DNA of 64,000 bases, taken from contig OZ024903.1 in assembly GCA_964017125.1 (NCBI GenBank), positions 83,362,108 to 83,426,107 of the forward strand. The letters are read 5' to 3'. A program made the position numbers and the translations under genes. Source of the DNA: Flabesymbios commensalis. Taxonomy: Eukaryota > Annelida > Polychaeta > Terebellida > Flabelligeridae. The notes below the pieces were generated by a model. That model saw only the letters and a program-made list of their open reading frames with translations. It did no database searches and was not told the origin of the DNA. Position 1 is the stretch's first letter. Every line of letters begins with the position of its first letter. Shown here in pieces: positions 24,146 to 35,477 of this stretch.

Positions 24146-24240
24146 GTTCATCCAATATTGGTCCACTGTTGGGCCACTATCTGCGACATAGGCCTAACAA
24201 TAGGCCATTATTGGATCAACGAGCTGTGTTGCCTGGGCAC
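24146..24240. mobile_element. Palindromic MITE copy
   Basis: TTCATCCAATATTGGTCCAC, TGTTGGGCCACTATCTGCGA and CATTATTGGATCAACGAGCT lie in mirrored order and end near GCCTGGGCA. Confidence 0.6.
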
Positions 24241-24439
24241 CCTTGTTTCCTATGACGTGCAACAAGTTATATACAGTTTTGAATGCGAATTAGACATGTA
24301 TGCCATGTTCTCCTCCCTATTTTATAAATTATGATAATATATTGCTATGTTGCCGCTAAGGATCAGGTGAAAGTTATCGCAAAATATACCTACATTTTAA
24401 ACCAATTGTAGCTGTGGCCATTAAAATGAAAGAAAAACA

Positions 24440-24870
24440 TAGGCCTGTGGGGTTAGCGTCTCACCGTTCGGGACTGCTCGGCTTCCCCGACCACTGACGA
24501 GTGGCCAGGTCCCGCCAAGCCTCGTTCTGATCAGCCCATGCCGCGAATTGAGCGCGCCTTCAGCCAAGCGCGCCAATCAGTCATCTCGTTGCCACTGAAG
24601 CAGACGGACGTCCCGTCGTGAGATCAGGGGCTTAGCCGCATGGCACCGATCGCCGTGCTCCGCTTGGGAACTGTGTGCACTGTGTGAATGTCTAGACTTC
24701 AATAAAGTGAGAAATACCTGAAGAATGATTTAATAAGAGTTGTTTAATCCCGTCGTCCTGACGGAAGAGTTGATGGAAGGTGGTGGAATGTAACACTTCA
24801 ACATATTCATGTCAGCGACATGATCGATCCACCCCCACCCATATTGGTGACCCGACGTTGAAACGTAATC
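24440..24870 (+). mobile_element. LTR-retroelement fossil fragment (LTR end and primer-site region)
   Basis: A GC-rich block stands out in AT-rich surroundings. It contains an AATAAA signal near 24701 and is followed near 24844 by TTGGTGACCCGACG, a word common just after the LTR in Ty3/Gypsy-like elements. No internal coding region is present here, so it is broken and incomplete. Family and age are uncertain. Confidence 0.4.
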
Positions 24871-25895
24871 GCAGCTTCATTCAAGCAATCTAACGACAGT
24901 GCAAAACCATTGGTTTTAGCCAGCAAGGATAGTTTTAAAATTAGGGGATTTTTTCAAAAAATGACACATCATTTTTTGCAAGGTACGTGATAATTGTAGG
25001 TCAAAAATAATAGGTTGTGAGGTTGGTTAGAAAGGTTATCTGAACAGAGGTTTTCGCGTTTTGGTTGAAACAGCGAAAAAATCGATAGATTTTTCTAGAA
25101 ACCCACGTGGTTTGAGTATTTTCAAGATGGCGGATTTTGCAGAAATCCAGTCTAGACAAATTCATGTTGGGAGTAAATGTACTTTCTTAATTTATAACGG
25201 ATTTCAATGTTATTTTCTCAATTACGCCACTGCCGGCTACTGAGAGAATAATATTTCGAAATTTTTGTCTTTTAAACCGTTTTGACACCTCATTCGGGTG
25301 ACGCGGTTTTCACAACATACCCGCCATATTTTTTGTGCTATACGCAAAATATTTTTACGGAGCGAAATTATGCCTCGACTCACAAAGCTTTTAAATAGGA
25401 TTAGAGCCACTTAAAACTGTTCGCCTGAAATATATGTGCATAAAAGTTCTTATTTGGTCTATAAATACATCATTGTTAACGGTATTGTCAGTTTTGAAAA
25501 ATTCAGTGAAAATAATTTTTTATCTTTTTTTGCATAACATTTCATTTAGGCTATTGCTGACCAGCTTTTTTCAAGATTACCTTTGGCCATTTAAAAAGTT
25601 GTAGTGTAATATTTTTTCTGACAATCTAATCGATTTTTTTAGTATGATATTATAATTTCGTAAATTTGTTTCTATTGTATTGAGATGAGAAGATTCATGT
25701 GGTGTTTTCCTGAGTGCCAAGTGTATTTTATTTTATTTTTGCATTTGATTGACTTTAAAATACCTGTTGTTATCCATGCATGGCGTAGGCCTACTCTTGT
25801 GTGTGTATTTTTTTTTATTTGGAAATGTTTTTGTTCCAGTGCACATAATAAGTCGTGTAATACAAATAATTATTGTTGGCATTAGATTTCCAAAT
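24871..25895. other. Intergenic; nothing recognised
   Basis: No gene-like frame or bounded repeat was recognised. The phrases AAGATGGCGGATTTTGCAGA and CGGGTGACGCGGTTTTCAC suggest decayed repeat sequence. Confidence 0.45.
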
Positions 25896-25899
25896 TCAC

Positions 25900-26720
25900 A
25901 TCAAGTAATTCCATAATATTGGAGCCTAAAAGTTCTTTTAAAATTCTGGATAGCATAGGGCGTTTGTTTATTGATTGTTATATATTTATGTGGGATAATG
26001 TTGACCGTTCTTAGATTTAATGACATAAAGTATGGTTAGTGATCTGATAATAATCTACAAGAATGTCAGACTTTGATTTGAAAGATATATCTGCATAAGA
26101 AAATTGTCGATAAGTGTACCTGTCTTGCGTGAAAATCGTGTAGGCAAAGTAATTTCAGGCAAAAAGCCAATAGTAGTAAAAGAATTATGAAAAGTTAGTA
26201 GGCCCTACTATAGTCTTATGTCTTGTAAATAAATGTTGAAATCGCCAGCTATAATGACTTCGGAGTGGGATTGTTCCAATTGAGCTTATATTATGTGGAA
26301 AATTCATCAATAAATGTTTTGTGATCGGTGGATGTTTCTCTAGGGAGTCGGAAGACATTCCCCAAGATTAGTTTTGTAGAGAGCATATTGCTAGTTATTT
26401 CAAAAAACTTGACATTCCCACAAAGTTGAGATTTCAGGAAATTTTATGATATTATAGTTAAAGTTGTCATTCGAATATATAACGAGACCTCCTCTTTGAC
26501 TCTAAGTTTTTTCTTGAGATAAACAGTTATAGCCATATAAATTGAATAATAATATATCATCTTGCTCATTTAACCATATGTTTCCTGAATGCATAGTGCA
26601 CTCAGAGGTGGACAACATAATATTACCGCATTTATAAAAAAATCAGTTTGATCAAATTTTGATCTAAGGCTTGCAACATTAATACCAGTAATTAATACTG
26701 TAAACGATTTGTCATTATAT
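25900..26720 (-). mobile_element. LINE apurinic-endonuclease domain fragment
   Basis: On the - strand, short pieces in more than one frame spell an APE-type LINE endonuclease in order: INVASLRSKFDQ and ALCIQETYG near 26700-26570, KLILGNVFRLPRETSTDH near 26370-26330, SEVIIAGDFNIYLQDIR near 26260-26215 (the GDFN catalytic block), then GFLPEITLPTRF and SRKTGTLIDNFL near 26170-26110. Stops and frameshifts break it. No reverse transcriptase follows, so only the N-terminal half of ORF2 survives. Confidence 0.8.
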
Positions 26721-26930
26721 CTTGTAGAAAAGTTCAAAAAGATTTGTGGTCATAGTAAGGAGAGTGTTTATCAAAATTCAAGGTAGAATTATCATATTCT
26801 TCTTCATTGTTATGATTTTGTAATAAATCGGTCAATTTATTATTATTTTCGCCTTCTATTATTGCAAAGGCTCGTTATCCATGTAAAATTTGGTTAAACG
26901 TAGCCTACTAGGCCTATAGGCTTACTAATG

Positions 26931-26976
26931 TCAAACCTAACAAGAGTAATAATCATTATTACTCTTGTTATATTTG
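26931..26976. repeat. Perfect short hairpin
   Basis: TAACAAGAGTAATAAT is followed by one base and then its exact complement ATTATTACTCTTGTTA, with further weaker pairing (TCAAA with TTTGA) outside. It could be a tiny foldback element or a cruciform-forming site. Confidence 0.75.
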
Positions 26977-27367
26977 ACGTCTGTGTGGGCCAACCACAAA
27001 CCTAAAATATATACATTTGTAAATGGTCATGAATCTGCATAATAACAAGGTACAAAAAAATGGAAATAGTGCGAACACACCAAAGTGCAGACATGACTGT
27101 ACAGCAAGAATTGTCGTGGTTGTCACACGTTTTTTTGCGCATGACGTGTTGATATGCTGTGATATTTCGACAGGAGAGAGTGGGGAGATACATGTACAAT
27201 TCCAGATGATATAATTTGTCGAACCAAAGTTGTTCAGATGCCAGTCCATGGATCGTATGTTACGTTGGACCAATAACAAAAAACAATATCAGTTCTACGG
27301 CCCACGCATGCCGGGTTAACATACATTTCATATATATAGGCCTAATAATTTCACCCTCAGCAACACC

Positions 27368-27460
27368 AGACACCAATCAGTGCCGGTCCAACGCTGGCCC
27401 ACCGTCTACGGCGTACGTTGGACCAACATTAAAACAGCACCCACCCAACGTAACCCTTGA
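27368..27460. mobile_element. Palindromic MITE copy
   Basis: It carries the core CAACGCTGGCCCACCGTCTA, CGGCGTACGTTGGACCAACA, and TTAAAACAGCAC. The tips are eroded. Confidence 0.6.
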
Positions 27461-29039
27461 TAACCGAGTATTATCATAGTTTATGTAGTATACAAATTCT
27501 GACGTCTGGAGACGTCAAATTCTGACGACAAAAGTCGAATAGTTGAATTTATGTTTAAATACAATGCACAAAATACAGTAGGCTTCTATGGAGTAGCTCA
27601 TAGTGCATGGAGACATGTAGGCCTATTTATTATATATTTTTATATTGAACGATTGCAGTGATTATAAATTTCGAACTAAAATCAATTATACAGTCATATT
27701 GGAAAATGCCTTAAGTGTGGATATATGGGTCATCTCATCCAAAAATGTACATTTGCCTAAAATACAGGGCACATTTTAATATTGTCTAAAATGCTCAATT
27801 TTGGTAATTATTCACTAGATGAGACTTTATACAATCTTAAACAGTAAATTATACCAACCTAACTCAAGAAATGTAATTTTTATTAACATTTGAAAATAAG
27901 CATTTTCAGCATGATGTGCCTAATTAATACCATTTGTGTTTATTGGTGGTCTGGTAGAATAAAAGAACAAGAAACAAGTACATAAAGAATGTTTTAATTA
28001 AAAGCAGGCTAGTATGCAAAAAACTTGATTTTTAATGTCATGGATAAACACCGGTGTTATAAATTATCTCTAAAACAACCCCTTTTTTACTAAAAACTAT
28101 TTTTTAGAAAGTATACTACTCAGTAGATTTCATCTTTGACTATTTAGTCAAATTTTATGTTTAGCACAGAGATAGTCTAAGGTAAAAAAATTGAAGAGTC
28201 TGCAGATATATCGATATAATTAAATTATACAGAGAAGCAGAATAAGTTGAAGCAACAGACTGAGAAAAAATAGTGTGAAAGTAGGTGTATCGTTGATAAC
28301 AAATTTAAAAAGGTGTATTTCAGTGTGGTAAAATAAAACAACAAATAATCTTGAAATACATAGTTTGATGTCACGTTTTGACTAGATTAACAGAGGTGGT
28401 AACGTGAGAGTTGACAAGTAAAATTACAGCTAAAACATAAAGCTACAATTCTTTAAAACGTTATTTTGCAGATATATTGAATCATGTTCTTAAAATGTCA
28501 TATTATTGTAAAATTGACGTCAATATAAAAAAATATGCAAATACCACTCATTTCCTGAAAAAAAAACACAATTTTAATTAAAATGGCCTCAAAAATTGCA
28601 CTAAACACATAAAATACATTATTAGGCACATCATGACTGGTATTAGGCACATCATGCAATCGCAAAATTAACCCTTAAAACACTAATATAGAATTACAAC
28701 AAGCCACTAATAAAACACTTAACTTTATTGTATAAATTAGCTAAACACTTAACTACACAAAACTAGACCTCAAATAGTCCTTTTTGGCTTATTTGAAACA
28801 TTGCCACATTTGTGAAAAATACAAATTTACTTCAAAATGACCTGAAAATTAACAATTTTTGTTGTTTTTCTGTTTGTTTTGGATTCTCTTTGTTTTCTCA
28901 GAATGCTGTTTTTTAATTATTCTGCTCCTATCAACATGATCAATGCAATCTCCCTATTCCTCCATTCTCGCTGTAATTAAGTTCAAAAGTAGTCGTCCAA
29001 ACTAATTCTAAAGCACTTTTCTTTTTCTTTTTATTATTA

Positions 29040-29700
29040 TTCTACGACCCATTTGGCCGCGCAATTTCTCTCTCAGCTTACAAGTAATTGACTTGGCACA
29101 ATGATCCTTGGGTAGTGAAGTTACTTGCTAGAGCTTTTTTCTGCTATCTTGACAGTGGATCTGGATCTAATCCGGATTTTATAGATCCACTATATGGATC
29201 ATCCATTGCAAATTTTTGCCACGCTATTTCTCACTCAGTTAACAAGTAATCGACTTCAAATCTTGCCACAGTGATTCTGAGGCTTTGAAGTTAGTTGATA
29301 TAGCTTTTTTCTAAAATCCTGACAGTGGATCTGGATCTAATCCGGATTTCATAGATCTGCTATATGGATCATCTATTGCGTATTTTTGCCACTCTATTTC
29401 TCACTCAGTTAACAAGTAATCGACTTCAAATCTTGCCACAATGATCCTGAGGTATTGAAGTTAGTTGCTATAGTTTTTTTCTGAAATCCTGACAGTGGAT
29501 CTGGATCTAATCCGGATTTCATAGATCCGCTATATGGATCATCCATTGTGTATTTTTGCCACTCTTTTTCTCACTCAGTTAACAAGTAATAGACATCAAA
29601 TCTTGCCACAATGAAGTATCGAAGTAGATCGCTGTAGCTTTTTTCAGTGATCCTGACAGTGGATCTGGATTTTTTCACGATTTTGTAAATCCACTATGTG
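29040..29700. repeat. Tandem array, period about 170 bp, four units
   Basis: GACAGTGGATCTGGAT recurs at 29151, 29321, 29491 and 29654. Each unit also has TTTCTCACTCAGTTAACAAG and TCGACTTCAAATCTTGCCAC. The complement of the unit matches the phrases repeated at 0.4-1.6 kb (CATTGTGCCAAGGTTTGAAG), so both loci belong to one family in opposite orientation. Confidence 0.85.
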
Positions 29701-29804
29701 GACCAATGTCGGTGCAATGATGTACATGTCGGTTGATAGCCCATTCACTGAAATAATGAAGAGCAGCCATTCACAATGGCACTTTGTTGGGGTTGACTCA
29801 GCGT

Positions 29805-29905
29805 TATAGGGGTTGAGTGTGCTGGGCTTCTTTACCACAGGGCCAGCATCGCAGACAGTGACCCAGCATTGAACCAACATTGGGTGTTTTATGTGAACAG
29901 TAGAA
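29805..29905. mobile_element. Palindromic MITE copy
   Basis: GGGCCAGCATCGCAGACAGT, GACCCAGCATTGAACCAACA and TTGGGTGTTTTATGTGAACAG carry the family core and one tip. Confidence 0.55.
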
Positions 29906-30039
29906 ACCCCTTAAGTGCTACATTTCACCATTAAAAAAAGTTATAATCACAGGCAGACTGAGTGAAGACAGAGATGTTGAGATGAATAACATAAATGTGG
30001 AGGAGAGAGAGGAGAACCAGAGAAAAGTTAGCCAGAAGT

Positions 30040-30365
30040 GCAACGTCGCAAACGGTCACAAATATTCACAAAAATTCGCAAATGATGGCAAGAGGTTGCA
30101 AACGGTTGTGAATGATCGCAAACGATCACAAACCATCGGAAATGATCGGAACTGGTCACGAATGTTCGCAAACTGTCGCAGATGGTCACTAGTGGTCACA
30201 AATGTTCTAAATGTTCCAAATTTACAAACATTCTAAGCATTCCAAATGTTTCGAATGTTCCATATGTTTAAAATTCCCCAAGTGTTTTCAATGTTTCAAA
30301 TGTCCCAAATGTTCCAGATGTTCCGAATGTTTCGAATGTCCCGAATGGTCCATATGTCGCAACAA
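30040..30365. repeat. Degenerate minisatellite, 9-10 bp period
   Basis: First half: variants of CGCAAATGAT and GGTCACAAAT. Second half (from about 30200): variants of TTCCAAATG and TTCGAATG. The two halves may be one evolving array. A Cys-rich frame through the second half is a by-product of the period. Confidence 0.75.
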
Positions 30366-32286
30366 GTCTCAAAGTCGATGTCAAAAATTTACTGTTACTT
30401 GAAAAGTCACAGCTGTTACTAGTTGAGCAGTATTTTTTTAAACATTTCTGGAAAATAAAGATTTTTTGGTAAAACCTTATGTTAATCCTCAACCCGCCAT
30501 TGTGACTATTTTTTTAATACATTTTATCAGCCGAGTAAATCGCTGTTATTGGGAATGAAATGTGTGATTGATCGTCAAGATTTTCAAACATTCTGTCTGA
30601 AATTAGAAAAATATGAGTAATTCTAATCCATTTAAAGTAGGTGGCCACTGTACTTAGCAAGATACAACTTGAAGCTGGTAGCAATTTTAATTATTTAATT
30701 CATCAGTTTAAGGGCTAAGCAGCTACAGTAGTATGACTTACATGAATACACAAGGTTAAGAAAATGTATGATTTTTTAAGAGAAAAAGTAATTGTCTAAA
30801 TAACTGTTTTAATGCAAAACAGTTTGTTTTCATCCACTGGATATTGTGAAAACATGTAAAAAAACAAACATGCTATAAAAGTTTTAAAATATATTTCTTA
30901 ATTATTTTATAAAAATGTTTGAATATGTGGAAGGTGACAAAATGCATATGGTGGCACATGACACGAAGCAAAAAATTGTTTTTCAGACAAATTAATCGTT
31001 TTGAAAAAATCAAGTGATGTGCCTCATTTTAATTGTTGATTCTCAAACCTCAATAAAATAGCTGGGCTGTGCAAATAAATATTTTAGGTATTGTATGACA
31101 AATAAAATACAACACGAAGCAGTTGCACTTAACGAAAGCCTACAGGAGATGATCAGGCAAAAACAAATATGTTTGCATGATGTGCCTAATTTTTAGTTAG
31201 GTACATCATCTCACTTTTTAATTTGTTCTTATTAAAAAAGTCCAAAAAGCTTGTCTCAATAATATTGGCATGCACAACAGACGGATATGACAAAGAGCAC
31301 ATAACTAGGCATTGATATGTTTAGACATCAATGCCAAAGTAAAAAAAACAACTTCGAACATTAATTGTTTTTCACCTTAATTTTTGACACAGTAATGTGC
31401 CTAATTACGTATTTTAAAATTGGACATTGGCATGCGAATAAATTTCCCCCTGAAAGTTGGTGGTGAATGAAAGGAAGATAGAATGACAAGGAGCTATCTG
31501 ACTAAAATGTAAAAGCTCTGATGTTATAAGGTAGAAGGGGGGAAGAGAATAAAAATTAGGCACATCTTGCTCGATAACATTCTGTGTAGGTTTGCCAAAA
31601 ATGCCACCTTCCAATTCATGAGCAGATGATCTATTTGCCCATGGCATCGGAGTACGTGGTCCTCTTGACAATAATAGTAGATCTGTTTGCACATTTTCAT
31701 CGCTAATAACTATATTTACTTTAAGTCTAACATTCTACTTTATGAATTTTGTTGCTTACATGATTTGGTTTACGTCTAAAAAAGATTATTTGACGGTAAA
31801 AGGGACACAAAACTTATCTTAAAAACATCTCGGAATAAGTTGCAGACAATGTCGTAAGAACGGTTGGCCCAGTCACTTCTTTAGACAGGTAGAGAATGGC
31901 GAAATGTACTTGAGACGTATTCTATTAGGCACATTATGATTTCTAATTTCACAAAATGTAATAAAAGAAATGCTTTTCATGGGGGTTATTTTTCGTAAGT
32001 TATGATACCCTGATCCGTGTTCAATTCATACAGGCCACTTCATTTAACACGTTTTATTTGATTTAATCTGCTAAATGATTATATAAAAACGTGATGTGCC
32101 TAATAAATATGTGTATAAAAATGGACAACCCTGGCAGCTTTACCTTCAACTATGCTGGCTCATTTTTTTTCTCTGCTAATAATATTAAATATCCAATGTC
32201 TATCTATCTGTAGGCTATGCCCATTGAAAATTACGATCAATTTTTCCATGCAAGTATGCATTATTGAATATTTATTAGGCACATCA

Positions 32287-32956
32287 CAGGTGAATGAGCA
32301 TAGATCGAGGGAGTAAGAAAAAACTGTGCACTGTTCGTACATCAGTACTTGAAAAAACATTGCCCCATAGGCCTATAGATAACTTTCGCAGAACACTGTT
32401 GTGTGACAGCTAACAGTAAATATTTTAAGAATATAACCATCAATTTCGCATCATTGATGGTTTCCATTTCCATCAAATTTATTATTTAGTGCTGAATTTA
32501 AAGTTCAACCCACGCTCTGTACTTTGCATTAATTATGATTTAAAATAGACCAGTTATACATGTGTGATTAGACGTTATAATGCGTTTTTAAGATGTTTTG
32601 TGTATATATATAGGGGGGCCTATCTAACACATATCCAATCAGGCTGGAATTTACGTGACAGAAAGATATAGGCTAGTCCCAATCTTTCATAATACCACTC
32701 ACAATAGAATTAGTTTTTACATACCGGTACTCAATTTGCAAAAATGTGAAACAAATAAATAAAACATGGGGAGACTTAATTGGGACACTCTTGTGTTTTT
32801 TTTTAAATCAACAGGAACAACCAAAATGAAATGTAACCAGCTCAACTGATAGTAAAATACGCATGGGTATAGCCTACTATGAACAACAATATCACAATAT
32901 ATAACAGAGACATATAGGCCTACCCCAGCAAAATTGCATGTCTACACCAAAATATA
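32287..32956. other. Intergenic; nothing recognised
   Basis: AT-rich sequence with scattered TAGGCCTA words. No gene or bounded element was recognised. Confidence 0.45.
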
Positions 32957-34425
32957 TAGGGGAGGACTGGGCATGTTCGAACACCGGGGCACATTCGCCC
33001 CCTGCTGGTAACTCAGAATCGGGGGCCACCTGGTGAATTAAAAATATAATTCATGATGTACCTCTCCCCTAAGTCACTCTTTCTCCCAGAATTCATCAGC
33101 TACAGTTTTTTTGTTTTGCTCTCCATTCAATTACGTGATTTTCGTCTTATTTTATGTTATTTAGGTTAATTTTCCTAAATACTGTGTGAACTACAGTTTT
33201 AGTAGTTAAGTAACTATTTGTTGTTCTAGAAATAGAACACAGAGGTATACAACATACAGGGAAAGTATTTTTATACCATCACAAGGGGTACGGGCAATAC
33301 TTGGGGTTGAAGCTGAAATGGCATTACGGGGCACGTTCAAACGCGTTCGGATATGCCCCGGAAAGGGTTTGAACATGCCCCGAACTAGCCTCTCAACCAA
33401 TTGTCATAATTGAAACATAGTTTATCTTATTCACACATATCCACACTCACCCATACATGCTGGCACTCACTCAGCCACACATTACCACACTTTTTCATAC
33501 AACACATGCTGTTTTGTCTGGTAACCCGGCAGTTGGTGGATAACTGTGATAAATGACGCCAGTGGTGCGCCGGTGGCCTAATGGACAAACTGCCACTGCC
33601 CACTGCTGACAACGTTATGGGAGACTGACAATGTGCTGCTACCTTGTGAAGGGTAACATCACACTGTTGCTATTCATGCAAAATGCAATAATAAAATACA
33701 AAGGATTGCCAATACTGTCATTGTTGTATTGCACTTTAATAACCGGGGCATGTTCGAACGGTACTGGTCGGACATGCCCCAGAGGCGGGGCATGTCCGAC
33801 CAGTCTGGTTGTAATCACATTTTGCGCTATATTTTTTAAAATATACAAGACAACTAACTACCCTGCAAACACTGTACGTAATATAACGTTCGTTGAGGTC
33901 CCATTTTCGTCATTCATGGATGAATGTAATGAGGACGTGCTAAGGACGTAGTCATAATAACCCTAACGTCGCCAGAACGTCCCGATAACGTTACATTCAT
34001 GATTTACGTTCTAAGGACGTAAATGGGAGTTCACAGAATTACGTCCTAAGTACGAAATGCTGTACGTTGTGGGGACGTTATGACGTGAAACAGTATTCGT
34101 ACTTAGGACGTAATTCTGTGAACTCCCATTTACGTCCTTAGAACGTAAAACATAAATGTAGCGTTATTGCGACGTTCTGGGGACGTTAGGGTTATTATGA
34201 CTACGTCCCTAGCACGTCCTCGTTACGTTCATCCATGAATGACGAAAATGGGACCTTAACGAACGTTATATTACGTACAGTGTTTGCAGGGTATAAATTT
34301 TAGGGGGGCATCATACATGTGGAAGCACTATATGTATGCAATAATGAGTGATTTAAGTAAATAGCTAGTGAACAGGTATGCATTATGTCTTAAGGGTTCG
34401 AACATGCCCCGTCCTCCCCTACCCT
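32957..34425. mobile_element. 1.47-kb element with GGGGCATGTTCGAAC word array and inverted ends
   Basis: The left end TAGGGGAGGACTGGGCATG is mirrored by the right end, whose complement reads CAGGGTAGGGGAGGACGGGG. The word GGGGCATGTTCGAAC or its complement occurs about eight times (near 32969, 33328, 33346, 33367, 33745, 33767, 33787 and 34396), including in both ends. A 435-bp foldback (33859-34293) is inserted in it. No transposase gene was recognised. It is non-autonomous. Confidence 0.65.
33859..34293. mobile_element. 435-bp foldback element with CCCTGCAAACAC tips
   Basis: Almost the entire element is an inverted repeat: TACCCTGCAAACACTGTACG on the left and CGTACAGTGTTTGCAGGGTA on the right. 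The arms continue through ATATAACGTTCGTT, GTCCCATTTTCGTCATTCAT and GTAAATGGGAGTTCACAGAA to a centre near 34070. The two arms differ at few sites, so the insertion looks young. The tip resembles that of the small palindromic MITE family (CCCAGCAAACAC). Confidence 0.85.
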
Positions 34426-34441
34426 GTAAGATATGGGTGGC

Positions 34442-35204
34442 GTATAATGGGGTGACTTGGGACGACGAGGTGACAAATGTGCATAAAAACTACGGAAAAA
34501 TGTGTCCCAAGTCACCCCATATCAAAAATGTATTTGTTTAAAATGCATGTATTGTGACTTTAGGCTACAGGAAAAGTCTATGTTCAATATTATTTTTTCT
34601 TAACATAACTTTTTTAAAACCTATGGCTATTTCATGTCCAAAATATAATTGAGTCATCAAATTATAAAGGTAGGGCCTACCCACAAGTCAAAAGTAGAAG
34701 TAACTTCAGAAATGTCCATAAAATTGCACTCAGCAAAAATGCTCACTACCTTCAAATGATAGAGGTCTTCCGGCCAGACATAATGCAGTTGGCACATCAA
34801 CAATATTCTGTCTTTGTTATTTTAAAATATAACTCCTAATATAAAGATTGTCATTACATTCATATTTAAAAAAATCTTTTAATGATTTGTCCCAAGTCAC
34901 CCCATCGTCCCAAGACACCCTATTTCACGGTATGTAACCATTTTCTGAGCCTGACATGTCCACTGAATCAATTTAAATCAATTTCAAAAATGGATGTTGA
35001 AGTGTTTTATATATATGGCAAACATGTTTATAATAAAGACAGTATAATAAAAAAGGTATGGAAAATGGTCAATTGTACAATTTTAGTTGATAAGACCCAT
35101 ATGTCATATAGATATATGCAAGAATTTATAAATTCTTGATATATGATATATGATATTATATGAAAAACAGTTGAAATCGTCCAAAGTCACCCCATTTTAC
35201 GGTA
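34442..35204. mobile_element. 0.76-kb element with GGGGTGACTTGGGAC word array and inverted ends
   Basis: The left end GTATAATGGGGTGACTTGGG is mirrored by the right end, whose complement reads TACCGTAAAATGGGGTGACT. The word or its complement appears at 34449, 34504, 34889, 34907 (variant) and 35179. No protein was recognised. It abuts the preceding element and ends 133 bp before the DNAJC7 start codon. Confidence 0.65.
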
Positions 35205-35337
35205 GTAGTATATGACTTATAAATTTGACTTTTCGACTGAAACTGTGATAATAATGGAATCTAGCATTGGTATACATCTTTTCTGGGAGCTGTAAAAGTG
35301 AACTGCGCTTGATTTTACGGGACTTCCTGTTCACAAC
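35205..35337 (+). promoter_or_regulatory. Presumed promoter/5' UTR region of DNAJC7
   Basis: Only 133 bp separate the transposon end from the first ATG. No TATA box or initiator is clear enough to call. The core promoter must lie in this stretch, in the adjoining transposon, or in an unrecognised upstream exon. Confidence 0.35.
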
Positions 35338-35477
35338 ATGAACATGCCCAACATGTCGGATTCTTCAGCAGAAGAAAACGACGACAACGGAATGATTGGG
35401 TCCATAGGTGTAGACGATTCGTCATCAGAGAGTGATGTTGAGATGCACGAAGAAGTTGCAATAATGACAGAGGAACA
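35338..35477 (+). CDS. DNAJC7: DNAJC7 coding exon 1 (predicted)
   Basis: Encodes residues 1-46 plus two bases of Gln47. The peptide is acidic ([10 protein letters not shown], then [16 protein letters not shown]). Three in-frame ATGs (codons 1, 3 and 6) could serve as the start. The donor is CA|GTTAAG. Phase 2 joins exon 2 to read [16 protein letters not shown]. This fits the length and charge of the vertebrate N-terminus but has little direct similarity, so it is less certain than the rest. Confidence 0.7.

Larger units (their letters stand above)
27909..32286. repeat. Word-array block: ATTAGGCACATCATG repeated in both orientations
   Basis: The word or its complement occurs at about 27909, 28621, 28642, 31014, 31175, 31196, 31394, 31555, 31924, 32091 and 32273. 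Copies match at 11-15 positions in otherwise unrelated AT-rich DNA. No open frame spans the block. An inserted tandem array (29.04-29.70 kb), a MITE (29.8 kb) and a minisatellite (30.0-30.4 kb) lie inside. Terminal inverted repeats were sought but not found. The likely nature is a decayed non-autonomous DNA element with many transposase-binding-like sites; this is inference. Confidence 0.6.

Noticed and set aside
30211-30402. Cys-rich 63-residue frame resembling a metallothionein-like or knottin peptide
   Set aside because: The cysteines come from the 9-10 bp period of the underlying minisatellite; there is no splice or start context.
27909-32286. CRISPR-like array of regularly spaced repeats
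   Set aside because: Copies are irregularly spaced, on both strands, and in an animal genome.
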